From: Haliotis asinina
Taxonomy: Eukaryota > Mollusca > Gastropoda > Lepetellida > Haliotidae
DNA length: 64,000 nt
Reading direction: 5' to 3'
Assembly: GCF_037392515.1 (NCBI RefSeq)
Contig: NC_090283.1
Coordinates: 25,870,249 to 25,934,248, forward strand
In this document: positions 1 to 8,463 of the stretch, piece by piece
Layout: the number at the start of each line of letters is the position of its first letter
How positions within the stretch are numbered: the first letter of the stretch is position 1
Translations under genes and position numbers: made by a program
Notes under the pieces: model-generated
Seen by the model: the letters and a program-made list of their open reading frames with translations, nothing else
Told to the model about the DNA's origin: nothing
The model's database searches: none

Positions 1-450
1 GAGATTCGAACCGAGGACGTGTACGAGGACATGAAAAAACACATCGATTTATACGACACCAGCGACTACCCTAAGACCCATGCCATGCACAGTACGGTAA
101 ATAAAAAGGTCCTAGGTAAGATGAAGGACGAGTGTGCTGGCACGCCCATAGCCGAGTACATAGGTTTGAGGCCTAAGATGTACTCCATACTGAAAGCCGA
201 CAATAGCGAGATCCGGAAGGCTAAGGGGGTTAAGAAGTATGTGGTGAAACAACACATCAAACACGCCAGATTCAAGGAAGCCCTGTTCAAGACCCGTACC
301 TTTAGGCATAAAATGAACACACTTAGAAGTGATGGGCATAAGATATACGGACTGACTATAAACAAGACGTCCCTATCGCCTATGGACACGAAACGTTGGA
401 TAGCTATTGATGGGATAAACACATACGCGTATGGACATGAAAAAATTTGA
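1..450 (+). CDS. Protein-primed DNA polymerase B, C-terminal part (Polinton copy A)
   Basis: The frame is open from base 1, so the gene starts before the window. The ~149 visible residues correspond to the region just after polymerase motif C of copy B's enzyme and are almost identical to its last 143 residues (one clear substitution, Ala for Thr, near residue 28). The catalytic motifs lie outside the window. The stop codon overlaps the start of the integrase by 20 bp, as in copy B. In this family the enzyme replicates the linear element from a protein primer; here that role is inferred from identity with copy B. Confidence 0.92.
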   Translation, partial: EIRTEDVYEDMKKHIDLYDTSDYPKTHAMHSTVNKKVLGKMKDECAGTPIAEYIGLRPKMYSILKADNSEIRKAKGVKKYVVKQHIKHARFKEALFKTRTFRHKMNTLRSDGHKIYGLTINKTSLSPMDTKRWIAIDGINTYAYGHEKI

Positions 451-1399
451 GTCTATTTACTACAGCCCGCGTGGGTACTGGAAAGGAGCTAGCGCAGTAG
501 ATAAGCTAGCTAAACTAGCGCGAGTACCCCCGGAGGAAGCCAAAGCGTGGCTTGAAAAACAAGCCCTGTGGCAGATCTATTTGCCTGCACCACGCTACGT
601 ACCTAGAAGGAGGTTCGGTATTAACATACCTAATAGCATTCACCAGGCAGACCTACTGTTCCTACCCCACGATAAGAGGTACAAGTATGCCTTAACCGTA
701 GTGGACGTAGCCAGTCGTTACAAGGAAGCCGAACCCTTGACCACGAAAGATTCGGCCCAGGTAGCCAGAGGATTTGAACGTATATACAAACGCAGCCCGC
801 TGACGTGGCCAACAGAGCTGCAAGTTGACCCCGGACGGGAGTTCATGGGTGCCGTGTCACAACTGCTAGCCAAACACGATACAAAGGTCAGGCGTGGCAC
901 GGCCGGAGCCCATCGCAGCCAAGCCATAGTTGAGAGATTTAATAGGACTTTGGCTGAGCGCTTGTTCGGCTATCAGTATGCTAGGGAGATGACCACCCCT
1001 GGAAAACGATCGACCGAATGGGTCACGAGGTTACCCGAGGTGGTGTCGGCAATCAACCATGAAGTCACCCGTCTCACCGGTAAGAAACCGGCAGACGCTA
1101 TCAAACTAAAATCAATAGTTGCAGAGTCGGCCGCTCCATTGCGTGGGAAGGAGAAACAGATACCGGATAGGGCCCTAGTGAGGTATCTATACCAGCCGGG
1201 GGAACACGAGGGCGATAGCCGTAAGCGAGCCACCGATCCTATATGGTCAGTCAAAACTTACAACATAGATAAAGTGGATATGAAAGCCGACGAACCTAAC
1301 TTGTACTACTTGAGGGGTGGGCCGGGTAGGGGTTTTGTAAGAGAAGAATTATTGATCGTGCCGTACGGCACAGTGTTACCGCCTGCCAAGTCACGGTAA
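431..1399 (+). CDS. Retroviral-type integrase (Polinton copy A)
   Basis: This 322-residue rve-type integrase joins the element's DNA ends to host DNA. The catalytic acidic residues are visible in the contexts QADLLFLP, QVDPGREFMG and VERFNRTLAERL, with 34 residues between the last two. The C-terminal part is basic and probably SH3-like. It differs from copy B's integrase at roughly 15-20 positions scattered along the protein. It starts inside the polymerase gene. The last ~60 codons lie in the terminal repeat, so the gene's 3' end doubles as transposon terminus. The frame is open throughout. Confidence 0.93.
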   Translation: MDMKKFESIYYSPRGYWKGASAVDKLAKLARVPPEEAKAWLEKQALWQIYLPAPRYVPRRRFGINIPNSIHQADLLFLPHDKRYKYALTVVDVASRYKEAEPLTTKDSAQVARGFERIYKRSPLTWPTELQVDPGREFMGAVSQLLAKHDTKVRRGTAGAHRSQAIVERFNRTLAERLFGYQYAREMTTPGKRSTEWVTRLPEVVSAINHEVTRLTGKKPADAIKLKSIVAESAAPLRGKEKQIPDRALVRYLYQPGEHEGDSRKRATDPIWSVKTYNIDKVDMKADEPNLYYLRGGPGRGFVREELLIVPYGTVLPPAKSR

Positions 1400-1533
1400 A
1401 CGTGATGGCGTGGCTTTGTAGTAGGGGCAATAGTATCAAGAGCTAAGGGTCCCACCAAAGCCTCATTTACTAAATGAGGCTTTTTAGAGGGGTTTTTTGA
1501 AAGTGAGCCAGAATCACTATTCCCTATACTACT
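1215..1533 (+). repeat. Right terminal inverted repeat of Polinton copy A
   Basis: This block corresponds to the right TIR of copy B (19451-19769). The match runs through the integrase 3' end, the 13-bp palindrome and the terminal AGTAGTATAGGG (reverse complement). The subterminal ~20 bp have diverged. The matching left TIR would be outside the window. Confidence 0.8.
1457..1483. other. Perfect 13-bp palindrome in the Polinton end (copy A)
   Basis: AAAGCCTCATTTA is followed by one base and then its exact reverse complement and a short T run. It lies ~60 bp after the integrase stop and ~50 bp from the element's end. It could be a transcription terminator for the integrase or a structure used at the terminus. 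Confidence 0.75.
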
Positions 1534-3446
1534 ACTGCACAATGTTTTTGGAATAAACTGTTTTTTTGTTGGGTTAATAACGGACCTACCCCTCACCTTT
1601 TTCGAGGGCAGCAAGCTATGTGCCCTGGGATGGAATTTTTCTGACACTTCCATGGCCTCAAGAGATCCGTATTTATTTAATAGTTTTACAGGATTTTCTG
1701 AACCCTCTGGGGTCTGCCACTCTTTTTGGAAGATTCTGTTCTTGACTCAGTTTTACTTTGAACAATATTCTTCGAGTTTGTTTTTGATCGTGATTTATGA
1801 GTTGATTGAGACAAAGATTGTTCTCCAGATACAGATGAAGTCTGACTACAAGGCTGTGACGGGACTTTAGATACCAACTGAGTGGTAACAGAAGGTTTGA
1901 GAAGACTGTTCGGGTGCAACAACCTGAGCATAATTTGTTTTAACCTACGTCAAATCGGTCTGAAAATGTATCGAAGAGGTAGTTACTTCTGAGATATATT
2001 CAGGAGTCCTGACAACTGATGCAAATGATTCAGTATGTGCTGCAGATTCCACAAGTATTTTGGCGTCAGAAAAACTGATGTTCTAGGTGAATTTAATTGT
2101 ATTGATTTCCATTTGTATTTATCCGGACTGGACACTCTTTGGCGAAAGACGAATGATTTCCCGAACAATTTGTACACTTTTTATGGTCACTGTTACAGTC
2201 TTCTGTGACATGAGTATTCTCACTACAGTGGGCGCATGTTATGGGCTTGGTACAAGTGTTAACACCGTGCCCATACCTTTGACATCTAAAACATCTCAAA
2301 GGATTTGGGATGTAACCGTCAACTGAAATACTACAGTAACCTGCTTTAACAGACTTCGGAGGATTCGGCGATGAGAAGGAAAACAGATAAGTATTTGTTT
2401 GGACCGTTTCATTGTTTCTGCGGATCGTGAATCTTTTAACATTAATCACTCCCTGATCTTTCATCTCAGAAACAATATCTAACTCTGACATATCAGCAAA
2501 CAAACCATTTCTGTCTCTGATTATGCCTTTACTAGTATTCAGAGACCTGTGGGCAGTGATAGACGCGGGAATTCCAACAAATACCTCTCTAGATATCAGG
2601 TTCGTTGCTTGCTGTTTTCTGCTGCATTCAACCAACAGAGAGCCTGAACGCGAGTGTCTAATGTTTTTTACCTCACCTGCAATGCCATGTATACCCCTGG
2701 AAATGGCAAAAGGGTTAAGTTTCAGTGATGTCTTGTCTACAGTTTCTATAACTAAAAATCGTGGCCAATAGTCGATTGAGTGGGAAGGTCGTTGGTCGTC
2801 ATCATCGTTGTCAAGTGACGTTTATTGCGTTTTTGGGGGGTTTGGTATTCCATAGGTATGTCTATATGTTTCATCATCCGAGCTCCCCACCCACCACGGA
2901 GTATCACAAAGGACAATGCTAAACACAACGACGTGCAGCACCATTGACCAAGGATACTCAGATGATATACTCCAGCAGAAAAACCAAAAGATTAATTCTT
3001 CCACCAGATTGGCCCATGAGCCACCGCCTTCTGGGCATAAGGCTCTAGGCAAATTCATGTAAACAAAATTCAAGTGAAATAATATTCTGAACAAAGGGTG
3101 CCAAGACTAATGTTTGAACAATTCCAAATCAAATTTGGTGCAATTACATATTATCCATGCACAGGGCTTGGCATGACCACCCGATTGGTTGAACCGGGCC
3201 CCATTCAACCACCAGTCTTGGTGAAGTCAGGGCCAAAGTGGTGTATTGAGCACTAGGAACACTGGTCCTGCTCCCATGCCCTCAACCACCAGGATCCTCT
3301 CCTCCTCCGACACAGGGCCGCAACCCACGGCAAACGGGTTGGTGGACCACATATCCTCCCGGGTCCACAACGGGGGTGTTGGCGAGCTCTTGGCGTTACC
3401 CAGCACCCACCACGAGGAGGTGGCTCGGCACGGGTGCCTCACACCA
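1534..3446 (-). mobile_element. LINE copy 1 (RNase H-type, I/Nimb-like), 5' part, interrupted by Polinton A
   Basis: Read on the minus strand this is the 5' region (about 2860-3446) and ORF1 of the same LINE family found at 58458-64000 and 22683-27218. It stops at the ORF1/ORF2 junction, where Polinton A begins; the last LINE bases read ATTGTGCAGT just before the Polinton terminus. The rest of the LINE should lie beyond Polinton A's left end, outside the window. Its ORF1 is broken by several changes, so this is an older copy than the Polinton inserted in it. The family name is by domain content only (see copy 3). Confidence 0.85.
1560..2860 (-). pseudogene. LINE ORF1 (zinc-knuckle nucleic-acid-binding protein), decayed
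   Basis: The clearest open piece is 2093-2635 (180 residues). It carries three zinc knuckles: CFRCQRYGHGVNTC, CAHCSENTHVTEDC and a third of the form CTNC...H...C. Upstream of them is the conserved block that also occurs in the ORF1 of copy 3. Further toward the ORF1 C-terminus are the Ser-rich linker (about 1686-1931) and a basic tail (about 1590-1653) similar to copy 3's. The pieces lie in different frames. ORF1 proteins of such LINEs bind the element RNA. Confidence 0.8.
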
Positions 3447-5216
3447 GGAATAACCAAACATAATCCTACATAGTAATCATAAACCAGATCTTAAGATAAA
3501 AAAACCCCTAACAATTTAAACTGTACAAAGCAGTAAAACAATTCTCAATCTGTTAAATTATATTGTACGAATTATCGTTTGAAATATTTTGACCATTATT
3601 AACTGTGTAATTTGATAAAAAAACCTGTTATTGAAGCATGCTACTGAAATGCAGTGTCTGTCAATATTCAAGCGTTGTATGTAACAGTTTTTAAGTGATT
3701 TATTTGATAGTCTTGAAATCCTATATTTGAACATTCAGAAAAGTTAGATTTAAATGCATATGTCAATGTATTAGCTAAAAGAATCATTTTGTTTCTTTTA
3801 GTTTCTTAAACCTCATCGATGGATTGGTCAAGGATAATTGACAACGACTACAGAAAACTGTTTCAATAAATCCCTGTCGATGTAAGTTTTTGGATGTGAG
3901 TTTTTGGACGGGTGTTCTTGCATCTACAAGTACTTCCAGACAATCTTGCCCATCACCAGATTCCATTTGATCTGAAGGTCGAAGCAGTTGTGAAAATTCG
4001 ATTGATTTCGTAACCATGTGTATTTCACCTATTTTACAACACCAATGTTTACATCAACAGTGACGGTTGCAAAATGCTGATGATCAACGATGGCTGGACG
4101 AAGGGATACACTGACTGAAACTTGGCCTCCAAGCATCCCTCCCTGTTGTTACCGCTGGATAATGAAACAAATAACCAACACAACATGCATCACTATTTAT
4201 TAGAACATAACACGTAACAGTAATTAATACACACAACGAACATGCATCATATTCACGTGTGAAGACGAGTTAATTCCGCCAAATATAAATGTTTCGGGCA
4301 AATATTTGGCGCATCCTGTTATTGCTGATAATCGTCTCCCGTAACTATGCAGGTAAAACAAGTCACGTAGTACCATTTAAATACTGCCATGAATGCATCA
4401 TTTGAAATAAATTATGCCGGTATATTTACACCATTTACCCATATGAGCATGAATCAAACACACTTCACGTGGCATAAATGGTACTTATCAAGTGTGGTGC
4501 TGAGCAGCTACATACTAGGTAGAACTATTTCATATGTGCGCACAGCGGAGGGATGTTCTTGTTCTGTATGGAACAAAATTGTCATGAACGATTCATCACA
4601 TGACAGTGCCATCTACAACTTTGCAAGACACTGGTTATAGCCACTAAAACTAAAGTTAGGCCAGTTCGCGGAGAATTGTGGGGACTTACTCTCACCAGTT
4701 ATGGACAAATACAGAAATTCTTTCAGTGTTGACTTAAACACCTGATTAATTTTTTTTGGATAACCGCTAAACAATACACTATACTGAAAAGTGAAAATAT
4801 ACTAGTATGTGAAAGAGCAATATGAAAGAACCACAAACTATGAATCAGACCATATCGAGTGTGCTTAGAGAAATATAGTCAGTTAGGCCAGATATGTTAA
4901 CAGTTGCATGTTAACCAAAACCCCATGCGATTCCATGTACGTATACAACGATGCAATTAAGTTATTTGATAAACAGTAGGCCCAACCAAAGAAAACTTCA
5001 TTCTTCTTCAAAATGTAGCAATTTGAAGATAAACAATTACTATTTAAAAATCAGCAAAAAATCAACTCCAAAGGAATGTCCATGGACACGAGGGTTGTAA
5101 TACTTTTTAATACTATCACTTGATTGGTGTTTTGTTGAAAATGCATTTCTTATCTTTGCTTGTACATCATATAACATCCAAGAATCAAACAGGTATTCCT
5201 GAACAGTGTCTCTATA
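3447..5216. other. No gene recognised between LINE copy 1 and Polinton B
   Basis: This is AT-rich DNA with only short random ORFs on both strands. I see no domain, RNA gene or known repeat. The last six bases (5211-5216) are the candidate target site of Polinton B. Confidence 0.5.
5211..5216. repeat. Candidate target-site duplication, left of Polinton B
   Basis: TCTATA directly precedes the left TIR and recurs at 19769-19774. Polintons usually make 6-bp duplications. The T at 19769 can be counted either as the last TIR base or as part of the duplication, so five bases (CTATA) are certain. Confidence 0.7.
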
Positions 5217-5533
5217 AGTAGTATAGGGAATGATAGTCCGAAAACACTTTTCAAAAACCCCTCTAAAAAGCCTCATTTAGTAAATGAGGCTTTGGTGAGA
5301 CCATTAGCTCTTGCTATTATTGCCCCTACTACAAAGCCACGCCATCACGTTTACCGTGACTTGGCAGGCGGTAACACTGTGCCGTACGGTACGATCAATA
5401 ATTCTTCTCTTACAAATCCCCTACCCGGCCCATCCCTCAAGTAGTACAAGTTAGGTTCGTCGGCTTTCATATCCACTTTATCTATGTTGTAAGTTTTGAC
5501 TGACCATATAGGATCGGTGGCTCGCTTACGGTT
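5217..5533 (+). repeat. Left terminal inverted repeat of Polinton B
   Basis: This is the reverse complement of 19451-19769 with about four mismatches. It starts AGTAGTATAGGG and includes a non-coding copy of the integrase 3' end, so the TIR has captured the tail of that gene. Confidence 0.95.
5267..5293. other. Perfect 13-bp palindrome in the left TIR
   Basis: It is the same 13-1-13 palindrome as at 1457-1483 and 19693-19719, ~50 bp from the element's left end. Confidence 0.75.
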
Positions 5534-5560
5534 ATGTTATGTTTATATCAATGAAACAGT

Positions 5561-6178
5561 TTAATGTGAACCGCCTACGATCTCTTTGGTGTTCATAATA
5601 AAGGCTTGCTGGGCTTTTTGTATTCCCTGTGCTATGTACTTTTTTTTCTCGTCCTCGCTGATAGCAGACTTACGAGACTTGGATCGAATATCTTGTTTCA
5701 TTTCGTTATATTTTTTGAGTTCAGATAGGATTGAACGAAACTCCTCTTCTGAGATCTTACTGTCAGATAGTGCCGTGGAAATTCGCTCACTCACTGTGTT
5801 TAGCTTTGCTTCAGCCAGAACCTTTATCTCATCGTGTTTCAATGCCTTACGATTAAGTCTGCGTGATACTAACTTAAGCGCCAACCCTACCAACCCTGTC
5901 ACCCCAGCCGTTATTTCAATACCTAGCACTATAGGTGCAGCCACGATGGTGGTTAACAACCCAACGCCTGCCGCCCCTAGTCCCATGCTGGTTGCCATGA
6001 GGGTAGTGTCAGCCCCATCCACGATATTGAAAGCTCTATTGTATTTTTTACATAATGCTTTCCGCGTGTCACGGTCTTGTTCTAGTTGACGTTTTACATC
6101 ACATAACTGCCTCAAGCGGAACCCATCTACGGTTTCCAACGTCTTCGCTACTTCCTCTACGACTGGGTACAGGCCCAT
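5561..6178 (-). CDS. Polinton protein with hydrophobic Gly/Ala-rich segment (205 aa)
   Basis: This is a protein of unknown function and the left-most gene of copy B, transcribed toward the left end. Residues ~60-110 form two hydrophobic Gly/Ala-rich stretches that could insert into a membrane. They are flanked by charged helices, and the C-terminal third is Lys/Glu-rich and probably coiled. It lies 1 bp downstream of the 225-residue fibre-like gene on the same strand, which suggests shared expression with the virion genes. A membrane-active virion protein is one possibility, with no motif to prove it. Confidence 0.72.
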   Translation of the reverse strand: MGLYPVVEEVAKTLETVDGFRLRQLCDVKRQLEQDRDTRKALCKKYNRAFNIVDGADTTLMATSMGLGAAGVGLLTTIVAAPIVLGIEITAGVTGLVGLALKLVSRRLNRKALKHDEIKVLAEAKLNTVSERISTALSDSKISEEEFRSILSELKKYNEMKQDIRSKSRKSAISEDEKKKYIAQGIQKAQQAFIMNTKEIVGGSH

Positions 6179-6179
6179 C

Positions 6180-6857
6180 CTATAATGTATATTTTGAAAG
6201 ATATTTTAATTGGGGTTCAGTTAATATTCTATCAATGTATTTGAAGTCTACAAGTTCTAGACTACTAGTCAGGGCAATAGGTGAGAGGCTAATAGAATTT
6301 CCTGTTGTAATAGAAACCCCAGGGGAGCTTATTAAACGTTTTATATAACCAGTGGGGGTATTCCGTTGTATAACAATACGACAATATTGGTCTATGTAAG
6401 ACCAGCGTATTGACACCCCGGGTAAAATTTGGTGTACTATTGGGTAGTCTCTATCGGATAAACCCGTAAAGAAGACTTCTATGATGAGGGTGAAAGGGGA
6501 GGATATTCTATCAATATTACTGCTAAATATTAATTTATTGTTTGGATAAGCAAATAACCCCTTTTTGCTGTGACCAATAGATTGTCTGTGTACTAATTCC
6601 CTCTCCGGAATGAAATCCCCTGCCCAGATACCATTGTTCTTAATCTTAGAGACAACCCCATTATTTAATGTGATATAAGGTGAGGTGAATGTTAAGTTGA
6701 TCAGCCATTTGGGCTCTTTTAAATCTGGTAACGGCACCCGTCTGTACACGTTGTCTTTGAAGTGTAGGATGTATAATTCATCTTCCTCACCAGGCTGATC
6801 GAATCCCTCCGTGTCTCCTAGGTCGTTAAGCGTAGTGTTGGGATGATGACTAGTCAT
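6180..6857 (-). CDS. Fibre-like virion protein, short paralogue (225 aa)
   Basis: Residues ~11-45 have the pattern LGDT-x-GFD-x-PG followed by a Tyr/hydrophobic strand and an Arg/Lys-Val-Pro end. Similar 'DL-D' repeats are common in phage tail fibres. The next block (KW, then hydrophobic, then SPY) matches the second half of the 303-residue neighbour, so the two are paralogues and this one lacks the middle repeats. The gene lies 10 bp downstream of that neighbour on the same strand. A receptor-binding or spike role is an inference from the repeat type and from the position beside capsid genes. Confidence 0.72.
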   Translation of the reverse strand: MTSHHPNTTLNDLGDTEGFDQPGEEDELYILHFKDNVYRRVPLPDLKEPKWLINLTFTSPYITLNNGVVSKIKNNGIWAGDFIPERELVHRQSIGHSKKGLFAYPNNKLIFSSNIDRISSPFTLIIEVFFTGLSDRDYPIVHQILPGVSIRWSYIDQYCRIVIQRNTPTGYIKRLISSPGVSITTGNSISLSPIALTSSLELVDFKYIDRILTEPQLKYLSKYTL

Positions 6858-6867
6858 TATTATACTA

Positions 6868-7779
6868 TTATGATATAATTTCCAACTGGTTTTCTGATAA
6901 TAATTCAGGGGTTAACTTAATACCCATGAAGTGTATGTTGTCAGGCAGGAAGATATTGATTAGTGATATCTTGTTTTCTACGATCACGTTGACCCCCTGC
7001 AGACTGGTCTTGGAGTCGACACCCACCCGCACGTAAACGTTGCAAACTTGAAACTGGTGTCGTTTCACCCACCTGAGTTTGATCCCCTTCACAATCTCGA
7101 CATCATTCCCCGATGGTTCACCTAAGTAGACTTTGATGAACAGTGTTGAGTTTGCCGGTAGATCCTCTAGTATCTTGACCACGCCTTCGAATTCAGACAC
7201 CAACTGCAATTTCACGTTTTGCATGGCCGGTTTACTCGATAGCATGTGGGCTGCTATAGTGTTGACTGGGCTGACGACTATACTACGTCTCTGAGTTGGG
7301 ACGTAAGCCACGAGCAGGGTTCCATTGTTCACGACTTTGTTTAGGTGGTTGTCTTTGTTATCCGTGAACACGTAAGGGGAGACGAGTCTAATATTGAGAA
7401 ACCATTTGTTATCGGGTAACAACACCCACTTGTCATCTTCGGTGAAGACGAGCATATATGGTTTGTTTTTGACGACGGTAGTGCTCTCAACATCGCCTAA
7501 GTCGAACAGTTTACCTCCGAATGATGGGTATATTCTCCAGTTGTCATCACCGGTGTTGACGAGGGCGTACTTAGTGTTGGCTGTTGCCCCTGTGGTATCT
7601 ATCATATCACTTAGGGCTCCACCGGAGGGGATTTCAACGCGTTTGTAAATGTTGTTTTTTAGTTGCAAGGCGTACGATTTACCATCTACTCCGGGAGCGT
7701 CGAAACCGCGTGTGTCTCCGAGGTCGGAGATCCCGATATTGACGCATTTTTTCACTCCGGGCCCTTGTGCGCTGGTCAT
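6868..7779 (-). CDS. Fibre-like virion protein, long paralogue (303 aa)
   Basis: Two tandem 'DLGD' repeats are visible. The first is at residues ~18-52 (SDLGDTRGFDAPG...) and the second at ~90-125 (FDLGDVES... ending DDKWVLLP). They resemble the short beta-repeats of phage tail fibres that trimerise. The rest is predicted beta-rich and matches the C-terminal part of the 225-residue neighbour. The start codon overlaps the end of the penton-like gene by 4 bp (ATGA type), implying that the two are translated or expressed together. It is a probable surface fibre of the Polinton particle; identity is inferred. Confidence 0.74.
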   Translation of the reverse strand: MTSAQGPGVKKCVNIGISDLGDTRGFDAPGVDGKSYALQLKNNIYKRVEIPSGGALSDMIDTTGATANTKYALVNTGDDNWRIYPSFGGKLFDLGDVESTTVVKNKPYMLVFTEDDKWVLLPDNKWFLNIRLVSPYVFTDNKDNHLNKVVNNGTLLVAYVPTQRRSIVVSPVNTIAAHMLSSKPAMQNVKLQLVSEFEGVVKILEDLPANSTLFIKVYLGEPSGNDVEIVKGIKLRWVKRHQFQVCNVYVRVGVDSKTSLQGVNVIVENKISLINIFLPDNIHFMGIKLTPELLSENQLEIIS

Positions 7780-8429
7780 GTTACGTGAAGCGTTAAGCTG
7801 AGGTATCCTATATTTACAGGATTATGATTTATATCTAACACCGATATTGTCAGCTCAGGTATGTTGCCCTGGGTTAATCTCTTATACTGCCGTGGTGAAA
7901 ATGACTCGGTTCTACCGTCGTTGAATTTCTCAGTTTTCACCGGCACTGCTCTCAGTATAGTGGAAGGGTGGCCTCCTTGAATGTTATACGTTGTGCTCAC
8001 CTGATCGAGATGAATGTATAGCTCTCGGTACGGTACTAGGTCGGGTAACTTCGTGCCTGTGACGGTTGTTGTTGGTTTTATCTCGTCAGGAGACATACCG
8101 AGTATCCTCGCTAATGGTCGGCCTAGCCTCAAGGAGGTTCTTCCGTTGTTGATTAACACCACTGTGCCGTTTGAGTCGTTCATCTTGAGTTCGGCTCCCA
8201 GGGGTTTGAAGACCTCGTCGTTTAGCGAGCACACGCTGTAGTAACCGTCAGTTATCTGACTGCGAGTTCCACTGACGAACAGCTTATTGTTGCTGATATT
8301 AATGTTAGTCCATTGCGGTAGGTAGGTGATATCGCAGAGTGCGACTTCGAGTTGACCTGACGTGTTATCGATCGCGTGCGTCAGCTGAACGGCCTCACCG
8401 CTCGTTATTCCAGGAAGTGTTATGTACAT
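7776..8429 (-). CDS. Candidate penton/minor capsid protein (217 aa)
   Basis: This is a beta-rich protein of the size expected for the single-jelly-roll minor capsid (penton) protein of Polintons. Typical strands are visible: YRELYIHLDQV at about residue 133, ILRAVPVK, and a C-terminal ELTISVLD...SLTLHVT. It neighbours the fibre-like gene, as penton and fibre genes often do in related viruses. In the particle it would occupy the five-fold vertices. The assignment rests on pattern and context. It is divergent from the 421-residue gene, with an AT-rich gap between them. Confidence 0.7.
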   Translation of the reverse strand: MYITLPGITSGEAVQLTHAIDNTSGQLEVALCDITYLPQWTNINISNNKLFVSGTRSQITDGYYSVCSLNDEVFKPLGAELKMNDSNGTVVLINNGRTSLRLGRPLARILGMSPDEIKPTTTVTGTKLPDLVPYRELYIHLDQVSTTYNIQGGHPSTILRAVPVKTEKFNDGRTESFSPRQYKRLTQGNIPELTISVLDINHNPVNIGYLSLTLHVT

Positions 8430-8463
8430 ATTACATATATATTTATTATATAATATTTTTAAA
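8430..8463. promoter_or_regulatory. AT-rich divergent promoter region
   Basis: A 34-bp almost pure A/T gap (TATATTTATTATATAATATT) separates the divergent penton-like and 421-residue genes. A second such gap lies at 10838-10870, so these gaps probably hold paired promoters. Confidence 0.45.

Larger units (their letters stand above)
1..1533 (+). mobile_element. Polinton/Maverick copy A, right end only
   Basis: This is the right-hand end of a Polinton whose left part lies before the window. The visible parts are the C-terminal region of DNA polymerase B, the whole integrase and the right terminal repeat. It is nearly identical to copy B (5217-19769) and lies in the same orientation. The outermost bases (CCCTATACTACT, ending at 1533) match copy B's terminus, while the ~20 bp just inside differ. 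The visible genes are open, so the fragment looks young. The DNA beyond 1533 is a reverse-strand LINE, so copy A inserted into that LINE at its ORF1/ORF2 junction. Its target-site duplication cannot be judged because the left end is not visible. Confidence 0.93.

Noticed and set aside
5586-6089. 167-codon plus-strand ORF
   Set aside because: Antisense shadow of the 205-residue gene at the left end of the Polinton.
8422-8463. ATG at 8422 as start of the 407-residue Polinton gene
   Set aside because: It overlaps the divergent gene's start and lies in the AT-rich promoter gap; the ATG at 8464 is the more likely start.
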